Below, piece after piece: positions 1 to 13,950 of a stretch of 64,000 nt of DNA. A program made the position numbers and the translations under genes. Every line of letters starts with the position of its first letter. Position 1 is the stretch's first letter. Source of the stretch: DATARH01 sp963773625 (GTDB lineage: Bacteria; Pseudomonadota; Alphaproteobacteria; ATCC43930; CGMCC-115725); NCBI GenBank assembly GCA_963773625.1, contig CAVZCJ010000015.1:248001-312000 (forward strand), in the 5' to 3' direction. The notes under the pieces were generated by a model, which was not told where the DNA came from, made no database searches, and worked only from the letters and a program-made list of their open reading frames with translations.

Positions 1-1889
1 CGGCGCTGCTGCCGCCAACCCCACGCCGTGTTTGCGGCATCACCCAAGCGGGGGCGACGGCTCTCGTCGAATCGCCGCCGCCCCGGCGGCTGACGTCAGG
101 GCGCCGCCGGGTTTTGGAAATTCTGCGCGACAGTCCGGCCATGTCGATCGCGGAGACTGCACGCCAGGCGGGGGTCGGCGCCGCCGTGGTGCGCGGCCTG
201 ATTGCCGCTGGCCTCGCGGCTGAGCATCTGGCGCCGGCGATGCCGCCCCGCGTCGAGCTCCCCGATTGGCAGTCGCCGGGCCTGAAACTGTCGCCAGCCC
301 AGGAAAGGGCGGCGGGGAAGCTTGTCGCCTGCGTCGAAAGCGGCGGGTTTCGCGTCACCGTGCTCGATGGGGTCACCGGGTCTGGCAAGACCGAGACCTA
401 CTTCGCCGCGATTGCGGCGGCGCTCGCCGGCGGGAAGCAGGTCTTGGTGCTGCTGCCCGAGATCGCGCTATCGGCGCAGTGGCTTGAGCGGTTTCGCCGA
501 AGGTTCGGGGCGAGCCCGGTCGAGTGGCATTCCGATATCGGCCAGACCCAGCGGCGCGATGCCTGGCGCGCGGTAGCGTCAGGCAGGGCGCGCGTCGTCG
601 TCGGCGCGCGCTCGGCGTTGTTTCTGCCGTTTTCCGAGCTGGGCCTCATTGTCGTCGATGAGGAGCATGACCTCTCTTACAAGCAGGAGGACGGCGTCTG
701 CTATCAGGCGCGGGACATGGCGGTGCTGCGCGCCTCGCTGGCTCAGATCCCGATCGTGCTCGTGTCTGCGACCCCGTCGCTTGAAACCGTGATCAACGTC
801 TCGCGCGGCCGCTACGACAGCGTCCACCTCCCGGAGCGCCATGGCGCGGCCGACCTGCCGTCAGTCGCCCTCATCGACATGCGCACACAAAAATTGGCGC
901 CCGGCCGCTTCCTGTCGCCGCCGCTGGTCGACGCCATGGAGGAAACACTGGCGGGAAACGAGCAGGTGCTGCTGTTTCTCAATCGCCGGGGCTATGCGCC
1001 GCTGACCCTGTGCCGCTCTTGCGGGCATCGCTTCCAGTGTCCGAGCTGCACCGCCTGGCTGGTCGAGCATCGCTTCACCGGACGCCTGCTTTGTCATCAT
1101 TGCGGCTATTCGGTGCCGGTGCCGGCATTCTGCCCGGAATGCCTCGCCGCTGGAACGCTGGTGCCGTGCGGGCCGGGGGTCGAGCGGTTGAGCGAGGAGG
1201 TCGCCGAGCGGTTTCCCGCCGCGCGCACCGCGCTGATGGTCAGCGACGCGCTTCCCGGGCCGCGCGCCGCCGCCGACCTCGCCGATGCGATGGCGGCGCA
1301 CCGCTACGACGTGATGATCGGAACCCAAATCGTCGCAAAAGGACATCATTTTCCGATGCTCACGTTGGTCGGCATTGTCGATGCCGATATCGGGCTGGGC
1401 GGCGGGGATCTGCGTGCCGCCGAGCGCACCTATCAGCTATTGCATCAGGTCGCCGGCCGCGCCGGCCGCGAGGAGCGGCCCGGCCGCGTGCTTATCCAGA
1501 CCTATATGCCCGAGCAGCCGGTGATGCGGGCGCTCGCCGCCCATGACCGCGACCGCTTTCTCGAAGCCGAGGCGGCGCAGCGGCGGGCGGAGCATCTGCC
1601 GCCGTTCGGTCGTTTGGCAGCGCTGATCGTCAGCGCGAACGACGCCGAGAGCGCCGATTTCGCCGCCCGCGCACTGGCTCGCGCAGCGCCGCACCTGCCA
1701 GGGGTGACGGTGCTGGGGCCGGCGCCGGCGCCGCTCGCGGTGTTGCGCGGCCGGCACCGCCGCCGCCTACTCGTACAGGCCGAGCGCTCGGTTAATGTCC
1801 AGGCGGTGCTCCGCGAGTGGCTCACGAAGGTGAAATTCGGCGGCTCGGTCCGACTCCAGGTCGATATCGATCCGTACAGCTTTTTATAG
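1..1889 (+). CDS. priA: Primosomal protein N' (PriA helicase), 5' partial
   Basis: Replication-restart DNA helicase of the PriA family, which reloads the replisome at stalled forks. The frame is open to the left edge, so roughly the first 100 residues (the DNA-binding domain) lie outside the window; the ATG at 114 is internal. Visible are a winged-helix stretch (about 100-240), Walker A GVTGSGKTE (about nt 369-395), the Walker B-type box DEEH (about nt 656-667), and the zinc-binding cysteine cluster with CRSC, CPSC, CHHC and CPEC pairs (about nt 1011-1145), followed by helicase domain 2 and the C-terminal domain. The stop is TAG at 1887-1889. The 3' end overlaps the convergent DUF2339 gene by 68 bases. 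No lesion is seen in the visible part. Confidence 0.95.
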   Translation, partial: ALLPPTPRRVCGITQAGATALVESPPPRRLTSGRRRVLEILRDSPAMSIAETARQAGVGAAVVRGLIAAGLAAEHLAPAMPPRVELPDWQSPGLKLSPAQERAAGKLVACVESGGFRVTVLDGVTGSGKTETYFAAIAAALAGGKQVLVLLPEIALSAQWLERFRRRFGASPVEWHSDIGQTQRRDAWRAVASGRARVVVGARSALFLPFSELGLIVVDEEHDLSYKQEDGVCYQARDMAVLRASLAQIPIVLVSATPSLETVINVSRGRYDSVHLPERHGAADLPSVALIDMRTQKLAPGRFLSPPLVDAMEETLAGNEQVLLFLNRRGYAPLTLCRSCGHRFQCPSCTAWLVEHRFTGRLLCHHCGYSVPVPAFCPECLAAGTLVPCGPGVERLSEEVAERFPAARTALMVSDALPGPRAAADLADAMAAHRYDVMIGTQIVAKGHHFPMLTLVGIVDADIGLGGGDLRAAERTYQLLHQVAGRAGREERPGRVLIQTYMPEQPVMRALAAHDRDRFLEAEAAQRRAEHLPPFGRLAALIVSANDAESADFAARALARAAPHLPGVTVLGPAPAPLAVLRGRHRRRLLVQAERSVNVQAVLREWLTKVKFGGSVRLQVDIDPYSFL

Positions 1890-4568
1890 ACTCCTGCGCC
1901 GGACGCATTCGACGATAGGCGTAGCCGATGCCGATCAGCGTACCGCCAAGGCCGAGGAACGACAGCGCGCGGTAAATGCCTTCGAGCTCGGACATGTCGG
2001 AGAGGAAGACCTTGGCGATGACCAGGGTCACGCCCGCGAGCGACACGCGGCGCAGCCATTCGTCACGACGATAGAGCCCGGCGGCCAGCCCGATCCCGGC
2101 GAATAGGAGCCACGCGGCGGAATAGGTGTACCACTCCGCATCGGTGAAATTGCTGCTGAAAATGCTGAGCGAGATGTCCTCGCCGTGGAAGGCGTGGCGC
2201 ACCTCCAGGGTCAGCCAGACAAAGACCAGTCCGGCGGCGAAGATACGCGCGCTCAGGCGCAGCGCGGCCGGGCCGATCCGCAGCACCGCGAACGCCACGT
2301 AGAGCACCGCTGGCAGGAGGTAGGCCAGGCTCAACACGTCGAAGATCATGGTGCGCCCGACCGAGCTGCTGTGAAACAGCGGGTTGCCCGCGAGGACGTG
2401 CCAGAAGACGATCTGCGCGCCGGCAAGGCCAAAGAGGATCATGCCCCCGACCCGCAGCACCGCCCGGTCGCGCGCCTCCCCGAGCCGCAGACTGGCGGCG
2501 GCGAGCACCAGCCACAGCAGCGCCGATAGCGCGTCCTTGCCGAGATCGCTCAGCGGCGCGTCGATCCGACCATAGGTCGCGTGGCGCAGCTCGAAAGTCA
2601 GCAGCATCGTGACGAGCAGCAGGCTGCCGGCTTCAAGCATCCGCACCAGCAGGTCGTCGGCGCGGCTGCCGAACTGGCGTGTCGCGACGATGAACGCGGC
2701 CGCCGGAACTCCATAGCCATAGAGCAGCCAATTGAAGATCGGCGCCGCCATCGGATAGTTGAGGGCGTAGGGGTTGAGCGCGAGCCTGACCAGCACGATC
2801 CCCGCGATCACGGCGGCGACCCAGCGCAGCACCTTGAGGTCGAGCCGCCCCTCGACCCAACCGAGAGCCGGCAGGTGGAGCGCGATCGCGACGGTCAGCC
2901 ACGCAGTCGACAGCGCGAACGTGGCCGCGAGGATCGTGCCGCCGAGGACGCCGACCGCATAGGCGCCAAGGGCGATTTCGATCTCGAGTTCGCCATTGCG
3001 GCGCCGCGCCACGCTCGCGGCCGCCGCGAGGTTGAGCCCCGCGAGCGCCAGCGCCAGCGTGCTCCAGCCGAGGTCGAGCCCATAGGCGTGCAGCCGCCAA
3101 TAGGCGATGACGAGGATCAGCGCCGAGGCGATCACCGACATCCCGGCCCAGCGGCCGGGGCGCGGCGCGCTCATCTGCGCGATGAAACCGCCGCCGCCCA
3201 GCAATGCGGCGGCCGCGATGCAAGCGGTCGTGAATTCGCTGAACGGCACCGGCAGGCGCAGACGGGCGAGGAACACATCCTGTGCGGCGAGCAGCGGCAG
3301 GTGCCAGCTCGCCAGCACCGCCAAAACCAGCGCCGATGCCGTGACCATCAAATCGTCGAGCGCGCGATCGCGATAGGCAAGCGCGAGCATGACGACGGAT
3401 GCCGCATAGACGGTGAGGACGCTCGGGGTGTCGAAATCGGCGACATGCACAAGAACAAAGGCCGCGATCGCGAAGAGACCGTACGCGACCCGTACCAGCG
3501 GCTGAACTTGCGGCGACTCAGCGATGCCGGTGAGGAACCCGACCCGGGGAACGCCGCGCCGGAGCGCCGCGAACAGCCCGAGTTGCGCGAGGATGTAAAC
3601 GCCGACGACCGGTGTCTCGGGATGGGCAGGCTCGGAACCCAGCCACACCATTGTCCAGCCATAAGCGGCGGCGAGCGACGGCCATGCCAGAATCCACCAG
3701 CCGCGATGCCGCAGCACCGCGAGCAGGCCAGCGGTGACGAAGGCGAGATAAGCGAAGAGCGGCAAGGCGTGCGGCGCGTCGCTCGCGACCAGCGCCGGCA
3801 CGGCATAGGCACCGACGAGACCGAGCACGGCGACGAACACCCCATGCCGCAACGACAGCGCCACGGTGGCGATTGCGGTGGCGGCGAGCAGCGGAAACGC
3901 CAGGGTTCCCGAAATCAGCCCGTAAAGCTGGTACGCGCGCATAGAAGGCGGCGAAAATCATTGCGGAACCCGCCGCCGCGAGGGCTTGGGGAACAGGAGA
4001 CGGCCTGGCCGCGGGCGTTTCACCTTGCGGTTCGCGGCGCGCCACCCAGTCGGCGCCGGCGCATAATCCGATCCCGAGCAGCACCGCGAGAATTACCCGA
4101 ACCGGCGGGGTCAGCAGCCCATAATCGATCGACAGCTTGACCAGAAAGGCGCCGCCGAGAGCCAGGGTCACGCCGCCGAGCCAGACCAGCCAGCGCTCGG
4201 CGAAACGCTGCTCGAAGCTGCGGCGAGGGGTCGTGGGAGCCGGCAGCGGTGGGGCGGCCGCCGTCGCCGGTTCGGGCGCTTCGGCGGTGGTTGGCTGGGT
4301 CGGCGCTTCTTGCCAAGACGGGCGGCGCCGGCGCCGCGGGCGCGGCAGACGTTTCCGGCGGGGGCGCGGTCGGTGCGCCACCGCCGAGCGCCGTTAGCCG
4401 TTCGTCGAGACGGAAGATGCGGTGATCGAGCATCGCAACCTTGCCGACGAGGGCGTCGACCTGCGCCTTAAGGCGATGCTGGACGACCATCGAGCGGATC
4501 GCCATCGCGAACGGAGCAATGAAGAGGAGAAAGGCCCAAGGGAGCGCGTCATCCCAGTCCATGCGCAA
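1822..4568 (-). CDS. DUF2339-type polytopic membrane protein, frameshifted twice
   Basis: A large membrane protein of about 900 residues, split over three frames. Segment 1 (4568 to about 4320) has an N-terminal hydrophobic helix, a coiled-coil-like stretch, then an Ala/Pro-rich linker. Segment 2 (about 4320 to 3942) has the linker end and first membrane helices (WLVWLGGVTLALGG). Segment 3 (3942 to 1822) carries about 20 further hydrophobic helices. Each junction is a +1 shift: one in the GC-rich run at about 4315-4330, one at about 3937-3946, where FAAFYA should run straight into AYQLYG. This organisation fits the DUF2339 family; the biochemical role is unknown. The 3' end overlaps priA convergently. 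The breaks may be consensus errors, because the same +1 type recurs in essential genes nearby. Confidence 0.75.
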
Positions 4569-4610
4569 ACCTATCGCTTCACCTGGATACCCGCCGCGGC
4601 GGAACGCCGC

Positions 4611-4640
4611 TTGCGTTATCCAGCCGGCGCATCATATAAT
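4611..4640 (+). promoter_or_regulatory. Sigma70-type promoter of the tetR gene
   Basis: TTGCGT (4611-4616), an 18-base spacer and a perfect TATAAT (4635-4640). Transcription would begin near 4647, inside the palindrome that follows. This excludes the upstream in-frame ATG at 4639 as the usual start and supports GTG at 4675. Confidence 0.65.
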
Positions 4641-4657
4641 GAGTGAATGTTCACTCA
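4640..4657. promoter_or_regulatory. Palindromic operator, probably TetR autoregulation
   Basis: TGAGTGA-ATGT-TCACTCA is a perfect 7-base inverted repeat with a 4-base spacer. It abuts the -10 box and covers the expected transcription start of the following TetR gene. Such placement is typical of self-repressing TetR regulators; that this protein binds it is inference. Confidence 0.65.
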
Positions 4658-4674
4658 CAAGAGTAAAATTCAAC

Positions 4675-5271
4675 GTGCGGGCGACCGGTGTTAAGAAGCG
4701 GGTGGAGCGAGCCGCCATCGAACTGTTCGCAACGCGGGGGGTCGATGGCGTCTCGATCGCCGACATCGCCGCCGCGGCCGGGGTGGCGCAGGGCGCGCTC
4801 TATCGCCATTACCGCGGCAAGGACGAACTGGCGACCCAACTCTTCAGCAACGCTTATCTCCGCACTGGGACGGACCTCGCTGCCATTCGCGCCGCCCAAC
4901 CCCGTTTCGCGTCGCGGATCCAAGCGATGGTTGCCCATTTCTGCGCGCTCTACGATCGCGATGCGGCGCTCTTTCGCTTCATGCTGATTGCTCAGCACGA
5001 TGTGTTGCCGCGCGTGAACGATACCGGACCGACCCCAGTCGCCGTGATCGAGGCGACTGTCGCCGACGGGGTCTCGGCTGGCGAGATCGCTGCGATTTCT
5101 CCGGCGGAAGGGGCTGCCGCAATTATGGGCATCGTGCTGCAGACCGCGCTGTTCCATATCTATGGCCGTCTGACCGGACCGCTGTTGCCGCGTGCGCCCG
5201 CGCTTGCCCGGGCCGCGATTGCGGCGATCGCTGCGCTCGCGTCGGCTGAGGAGCGCGCCCAAAGCACCTAA
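4675..5271 (+). CDS. TetR/AcrR-family transcriptional regulator
   Basis: DNA-binding repressor of about 198 residues. The N-terminal helix-turn-helix is clear (AAIELFATRGVDGVSIADIA then AGVAQGALYRHY), followed by a helical ligand-binding domain. The GTG at 4675 is chosen because the promoter and palindromic operator end just upstream; starting at ATG 4639 would give 210 residues but put the operator inside the coding region. It is transcribed away from the DUF2339 gene. The ligand and other targets cannot be read from sequence. Its own operator suggests negative autoregulation, possibly extending to the divergent gene. Confidence 0.85.
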   Translation: MRATGVKKRVERAAIELFATRGVDGVSIADIAAAAGVAQGALYRHYRGKDELATQLFSNAYLRTGTDLAAIRAAQPRFASRIQAMVAHFCALYDRDAALFRFMLIAQHDVLPRVNDTGPTPVAVIEATVADGVSAGEIAAISPAEGAAAIMGIVLQTALFHIYGRLTGPLLPRAPALARAAIAAIAALASAEERAQST

Positions 5272-5291
5272 GCCCTTGAAATTCTGCAACC

Positions 5292-5311
5292 CTCCCGCGG
5301 TTGCGCGGGGG
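5292..5311. other. GC-rich stem-loop between tetR and atpH
   Basis: CCCGCG (5294-5299) and CGCGGG (5304-5309) flank a GTTG loop, extendable by two pairs to 5292/5311. It may end tetR transcription or lie in the atp leader; no T-run follows, so a classical terminator is unlikely. Confidence 0.35.
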
Positions 5312-5454
5312 AGAGAAAAATGCTAGGAACCGCGCGGATCTCGCGGGGCTCACGGCATGCGGCGTGGCCCCGAGGTCGTCTTTTGCCGAGGTCCTTACGC
5401 ACACCATGCCGCGACTCACCGCTCCCCGGCGCGCAGATCGAGGAACGTTTCCCA

Positions 5455-6016
5455 TTGGCTGCTGAATCGACAGGCATTTCGGGCCTGGCAGAACGTTACG
5501 CGGCGGCGCTGTTCGAGCTCGCCGATGAGCGCCACGCGCTCGACGCGGTGGCCGGCGACATGCGCGAGCTGCGCGCGATGCTGCACGCGAGCGGCGATCT
5601 GATGCGCCTGGTGCGCAGCCCGGTGCTGTCGCGCGCCGAACAGGGCAAGGCGATGGCGGCGCTGGCCGACAGACGCTAAACTGTCGAAACTCAGCGCCGA
5701 TTTCATCGCCATTGTCGCGCGCAACCGGCGGCTCTTCGCGGTTCCGGCGATGATCGAGGCCTATCTGTCGAAGCTCGCCGCGCGCCGCGGCGAGGTCACC
5801 GCCGAGATCGTCGCCGCTCAACAGCTGACGAAGGCTCAGGAGGATGCCCTGGGCGAGCAGTTGCGGCGGGTCGTCGGCGGCCGGGTAACTATGGATGTGC
5901 GCGTCGATCCGAGCCTCCTCGGCGGTATGATCGTCAAGATCGGCTCGCGCATGGTCGACGGATCGTTGAAGGGCCAGCTGCAGCGCCTGCAGCTGAGCAT
6001 GCGAGGAATTGGGTAG
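5455..6016 (+). CDS. atpH: ATP synthase F1 delta subunit, frameshifted
   Basis: Stator subunit linking F1 to the peripheral stalk. The TTG at 5455 gives M-AAESTGISGLAERYAAALF, the usual alphaproteobacterial N-terminus, with GAGGA at 5440-5444 ten bases upstream. The frame runs to ALADR, then hits a stop; the C-terminal half (KLSKLSADF through SLKGQLQRLQLSMRGIG) continues one frame over. One extra base near 5665-5675 explains this; removing it gives 186 residues, the usual family length. First gene of atpHAGDC; atpA follows within 11 bases. Since F1 is normally indispensable, a consensus error is more likely than a real mutation. Confidence 0.88.
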
Positions 6017-6026
6017 AGGGAAGAAC

Positions 6027-7558
<1,532 letters not shown>

Positions 7559-7564
7559 GCCTTC

Positions 7565-8461
7565 ATGCCCAGCCTCAGAGACCTGCGCGTCCGTATCCGC
7601 AGCGTCAGGTCGACCCAGAAGATCACCTCGGCGATGAAAATGGTCGCGGCCTCACGGCTGCGCCGCGCCCAGGAGCAGGCCGAGGCGGCGCGCCCTTACG
7701 CCGTGCGCATGGAACGGGTGCTGGCGTCGCTGGCATCGCGCATGTCGGGGCTTTCGGGCGGGCCGAAATTGCTCGCCGGCACCGGTAAGGATCAGGTGCA
7801 TCTGCTGGTCGTCGCGACTTCGGATCGCGGGCTTGCCGGCGGGTTTAACGGCTCGATCCTGCGCGAGGCGCGCCGGCAAATCCGCGCGCTGACCGGTGCC
7901 GGAAAGGACGTCAAAATCCTCACCATTGGCCGCAAGGGGCGCGATGGGTTGCGCCGCGACCATGCGCGGCTCATCGTCGATAGCCTCACCGATATCGGCC
8001 GCCGCCGGCTCTCGTTCGACGAGGCGCGCGACATCTCACAGCGCATCCTGACGATGTTCGAGGTCGGCGAATTCGATGCCTGCTCGATCGTCTTCAACCG
8101 CTTCCGCTCGGCGATGACGCAGATCGTCACCGTGCAGCAGCTGATCCCGTTCGCCCAGCCAAGTCCCGGGGCCGAGGCGGCCGCCGCGCCGGCGCCGGAA
8201 GGTGGAGCGATCTACGAGTTCGAACCCGACGAGGAGGAAATCCTCGCCGAGCTGCTGCCGCGCAATCTGGCGGTGCAGGTCTACACCGCGCTGCTCGAAA
8301 ACGCGGCGAGCGAGCAAGGTGCCCGGATGACCGCGATGGACAATGCCACTCGTAACGCCGGGGACATGATCAACCGGCTCAACACCGTCTACAACCGCTC
8401 ACGCCAGGCCGCCATCACCAAGGAGCTGATCGAGATCATCTCCGGGGCCGAGGCGCTCTAA
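7565..8461 (+). CDS. atpG: ATP synthase F1 gamma subunit
   Basis: Central rotor shaft of F1, coupling proton flow to catalysis. It is 298 residues and intact. The N-terminal helix is diagnostic (MPSLRDLRVRIRSVRSTQKI, then TSAMKMVAASRLRRAQ), as is the C-terminal helix (ARMTAMDNATRNAGDMI then LNTVYNRSRQAAITKEL). An Ala/Pro-rich insertion of about 15 residues sits near position 200-215, common in alphaproteobacterial gamma subunits. It lies between atpA and atpD with short gaps, so is co-transcribed. Confidence 0.95.
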   Translation: MPSLRDLRVRIRSVRSTQKITSAMKMVAASRLRRAQEQAEAARPYAVRMERVLASLASRMSGLSGGPKLLAGTGKDQVHLLVVATSDRGLAGGFNGSILREARRQIRALTGAGKDVKILTIGRKGRDGLRRDHARLIVDSLTDIGRRRLSFDEARDISQRILTMFEVGEFDACSIVFNRFRSAMTQIVTVQQLIPFAQPSPGAEAAAAPAPEGGAIYEFEPDEEEILAELLPRNLAVQVYTALLENAASEQGARMTAMDNATRNAGDMINRLNTVYNRSRQAAITKELIEIISGAEAL

Positions 8462-8479
8462 CTCCAGGGATCAACGGAC

Positions 8480-9904
<1,425 letters not shown>

Positions 9905-9905
<1 letters not shown>

Positions 9906-10363
9906 TGGCCGATCGTGTCCAGTTCGAACTGGTGACGCCGGAGCGCCTCGTCCTCTCGACCGATGTCGAGATGGTGGTGGTCCCGGGCACCGAGGGTAAT
10001 TTCGGCGTGCTGCCGGGGCATTCGCCCCTGATCTCGACGATTTGCCCGGGAATGATCGAGATTTACGACACGCGTCCGACTGTCTCCGGGCGGATTTTTG
10101 TCGTGAGCGGCATTGCTGAGGTGACGCCCGAGCGCTGCACGGTCCTCGCCGAGGAGGCATTGGACCCGGCGACCCTCGACCGCGCTGCGGTCGAGGCGGA
10201 ATTGCAGGTGGTCGAAGGCAATCTGCCGAGCCTGCGCGATCAGGTCGGCCGCGCGATCGGCGCCGACCGCGACCGGCTCGCCGTCGAATTGCGCGGGCTC
10301 GAGCACCAGCAGGCGATCGCCCGCGCCAAGCTGCAGGCTCTCGCCGCACCAACCGCGCACTGA
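9905..10363 (+). CDS. atpC: ATP synthase F1 epsilon subunit
   Basis: Regulatory subunit of the central stalk. At 152 residues it has the N-terminal beta-barrel (VQFELVTPERLVLSTDVEMV, PGTEGNFGVLPGHSPLIS, FVVSGIAEVTPERCTVLAEEA) and a C-terminal helical hairpin of moderate length. Its ATG overlaps the atpD stop, so translation is coupled. It is the last gene of the F1 operon; F0 genes are not in the window, as usual for Alphaproteobacteria. No lesion is seen. Confidence 0.95.
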
Positions 10364-10428
10364 GGCGCAGCGGGAACCTCCCACATCTTCGTGTATAATA
10401 AATCGAGTACACGGCCTTCGGAGACCGC

Positions 10429-11244
10429 ATGGGCTCGTGGACGCTCGATGATATTCCCTGGCACCGCTTCGATGCGTCGCGGCTCGATTCCGCGATCGTC
10501 GCGATCGTCAAGGCGGCGAGCCTTGTCGAATACAATGGCGCGGCCTATGCCTATCATCTGTGCCGCGTCTTCGCCGATGACCCCGCCTTCCAGGAATGCG
10601 CGCGGAACTGGGGCGCGGAAGAGGTGCAGCACGGCGCCGCGCTGGCGCGCTGGGCTGCGCTCGCCGATCCGGGTTTCGACTTCGATTCGGCGTTCGCGCG
10701 GTTCGAGGACGGCTATCGCATCGATTTCGACAGCGCGCGCTCGCGCCGCGGCTCGCGCACCGGCGAGATGATCGCGCGCTGCATCGTCGAAACCGGCACC
10801 AGCTCCTACTACACCGCGCTGCACGAGGCGGCCCGCGAACCGGTGCTCCAGGAAATCTGCCGCCGCATCGCCGCCGACGAATTGCGTCATTACCGGCTCT
10901 TCTACAAGACGCTATGCGCCTATCAGGCGCGCGAGCGGCTCGGGCGCTGGGCGCGACTGAAGATCGCGCTCGGCCGCCTCGCCGAGAGCGAGGACGACGA
11001 ACTCGCCTATGCCTACTACGCCGCCAATGAGAGCGCACGGCCCTATGACCGCCGCCGCTGTTCGCGCGCCTATGCCGCGCGCGCGTTCGCGCTCTACCGG
11101 CCGCACCATGTCAAACGTATGGTGGCGATGGTGCTGAAGGCGGTTGGTCTAACGCCGAACGGAAGACTTGGTGCTACCCTCGGCCGCATCGCCTGGCGGG
11201 CGTTGCGCTGGCGCGTTGAAACCCTGACAAGGGCGGCAGCCTGA
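10429..11244 (+). CDS. Ferritin-like diiron protein
   Basis: A 271-residue helical protein with the paired metal-ligand pattern of the ferritin-like superfamily: Glu in SLVEYNG (about 35), EEVQH (about 65-69), Glu in IVETGTSS (about 122), and DELRHY (about 148-153). Two ExxH pairs plus two single Glu fit a carboxylate-bridged diiron site, as in rubrerythrins and acyl-ACP desaturase relatives. Substrate and reaction are not deducible. GGAGA precedes ATG 10429. A TATAAT at 10394-10399 may be its own -10 box, though no good -35 is visible, so it may also be read from the atp operon. Confidence 0.65.
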   Translation: MGSWTLDDIPWHRFDASRLDSAIVAIVKAASLVEYNGAAYAYHLCRVFADDPAFQECARNWGAEEVQHGAALARWAALADPGFDFDSAFARFEDGYRIDFDSARSRRGSRTGEMIARCIVETGTSSYYTALHEAAREPVLQEICRRIAADELRHYRLFYKTLCAYQARERLGRWARLKIALGRLAESEDDELAYAYYAANESARPYDRRRCSRAYAARAFALYRPHHVKRMVAMVLKAVGLTPNGRLGATLGRIAWRALRWRVETLTRAAA

Positions 11245-11246
11245 GC

Positions 11247-11582
11247 CTATTCCGGCTTGCCGACGAACATGAACGCGACGGCGCCGAGCAAACAGACAAA
11301 GGCGCCGGCATAGCGCCACGTCACCGCTTCGCCGAGATAAAGGAACGAAAAGATCGCAAACACGGTCAGGGTGATGATCTCCTGGATGATCTTGAGCTGG
11401 CCGGCGGAGAACTCGCCATAGCCGATGCGGTTCGCCGGGACCTGCAAGCAGTACTCGAAGAATGCGATGGCCCAGGCCGCAAGCACCACTTTCCATAGCG
11501 GGTAATCGCGGAACTTGAGATGCCCATACCAGGCGATGGTCATGAAGACATTCGAGCCGAGCAGCAGCAGGATGGTTCGCAT
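11247..11582 (-). CDS. DMT-type small membrane protein (DUF486 family)
   Basis: A 111-residue protein with four hydrophobic helices, starting MRTILLLLGSNVFMTIAWYGHLKF and ending GAVAFMFVGKPE. Length and pattern fit the DUF486/DMT family, small relatives of EamA and SMR-type transporters. The substrate is unknown. The start is the ATG at 11580-11582, 13 bases after the end of the upstream M20 peptidase gene on the same strand, so the two probably share a transcript. Its 3' end faces the ferritin-like gene with a 2-base gap. Confidence 0.75.
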   Translation of the reverse strand: MRTILLLLGSNVFMTIAWYGHLKFRDYPLWKVVLAAWAIAFFEYCLQVPANRIGYGEFSAGQLKIIQEIITLTVFAIFSFLYLGEAVTWRYAGAFVCLLGAVAFMFVGKPE

Positions 11583-11595
11583 TTGCCACCGCTGC

Positions 11596-13017
<1,422 letters not shown>

Positions 13018-13071
13018 GCGGCGAAGCCTCTCAAATCCGCAGCCAATCTATCATCGCCGAACGGCCTCGCC

Positions 13072-13950
13072 ATGATCGTCGTGTTCGGCTCGATCAATGT
13101 CGATGTGCTGGTGCCGGTGCCGCATCTGCCGGCGCGCGGCGAAACCGTGCTCGGCGGCAACTACCGGATCGCGCCGGGCGGCAAGGGGGCCAATCAGGCG
13201 CTGGCGGCGCGCCGCGCCGGCGCCGATGTGTTTATGGCGGGCGCTGTGGGCGACGATGCTTTTGCCACGATTGGGCTCGATCTGTTGCGCCGCGACGGGG
13301 TCGACCTTAGCCTCGTCGCGACGGTGGATCGCCCGACCGGCTGCGCCGTGATCACCGTCGATCCCAATGGCGAAAATCAGATCGCCGTCGCGTCGGGCGC
13401 CAATCTTCTGGCGCGCGAGGCGCAAGTGCCCGACCATCTGCTTAAGCCGGAGACGGTTCTGGTGCTGCAGCGCGAGGTCTCCGGCGACGAAAACGCCGCG
13501 TTGATCGCACGGGCCCGCGCGAGGGGTGCCAGCATTCTCTTGAGCCTTGCCCCGGCGGGGACGATCGAGCCAGCGAGCTTAAAAGATATCGATATCATAA
13601 TCGCGAATGATGGCGAGGCAGCGACGCTCGGCGAGCCAGGATCGATCACCCGCCACCTGCGACAGGCGCTTGTGGTGACCCGCGGTCCCGAGGGTGCAAG
13701 AGCGTTTCTCGCTGACGGCACCACCATCGACGTACCGCCGCTGGCAGTGGAACCTGTCGACACGACCGGCGCCGGCGATACCTTTGCTGGGGTGCTCGCC
13801 GCCGGCCTCGATGCCGGGCTGGAGCTTGAACTCGCCCTGCGCCGCGCCAGCGCTGCGGCTGCGCTGTCATGCCTCGCGCTCGGCGCGCAAGAGGCAATGC
13901 CGAGCCACGTGGCGATCGACGCGGGCGTCAAGCGATTACCCGCTGGTTAA
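13072..13950 (+). CDS. rbsK: Ribokinase-like PfkB-family sugar kinase
   Basis: ATP-dependent kinase of 292 residues. The N-terminal substrate motif (GSINVDVLVPVPHLPARGE), GGKGANQALAARRAGA, and the C-terminal anion hole and catalytic base DTTGAGDTF (230-238, Asp236) match ribokinase better than fructokinase or adenosine kinase. It starts at ATG 13072. No ribose transport genes are adjacent, so the physiological substrate is uncertain. Its TAA stop overlaps the TAA stop of the convergent nudix gene in the shared TTAA at 13947-13950. Confidence 0.8.
   Translation: MIVVFGSINVDVLVPVPHLPARGETVLGGNYRIAPGGKGANQALAARRAGADVFMAGAVGDDAFATIGLDLLRRDGVDLSLVATVDRPTGCAVITVDPNGENQIAVASGANLLAREAQVPDHLLKPETVLVLQREVSGDENAALIARARARGASILLSLAPAGTIEPASLKDIDIIIANDGEAATLGEPGSITRHLRQALVVTRGPEGARAFLADGTTIDVPPLAVEPVDTTGAGDTFAGVLAAGLDAGLELELALRRASAAAALSCLALGAQEAMPSHVAIDAGVKRLPAG

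Noticed and set aside
2581..4140. Long plus-strand open frame of 519 codons
   Set aside because: Antisense to the hydrophobic DUF2339 gene; product is Arg/Glu/Gln-rich low-complexity without any domain, a GC-rich shadow.
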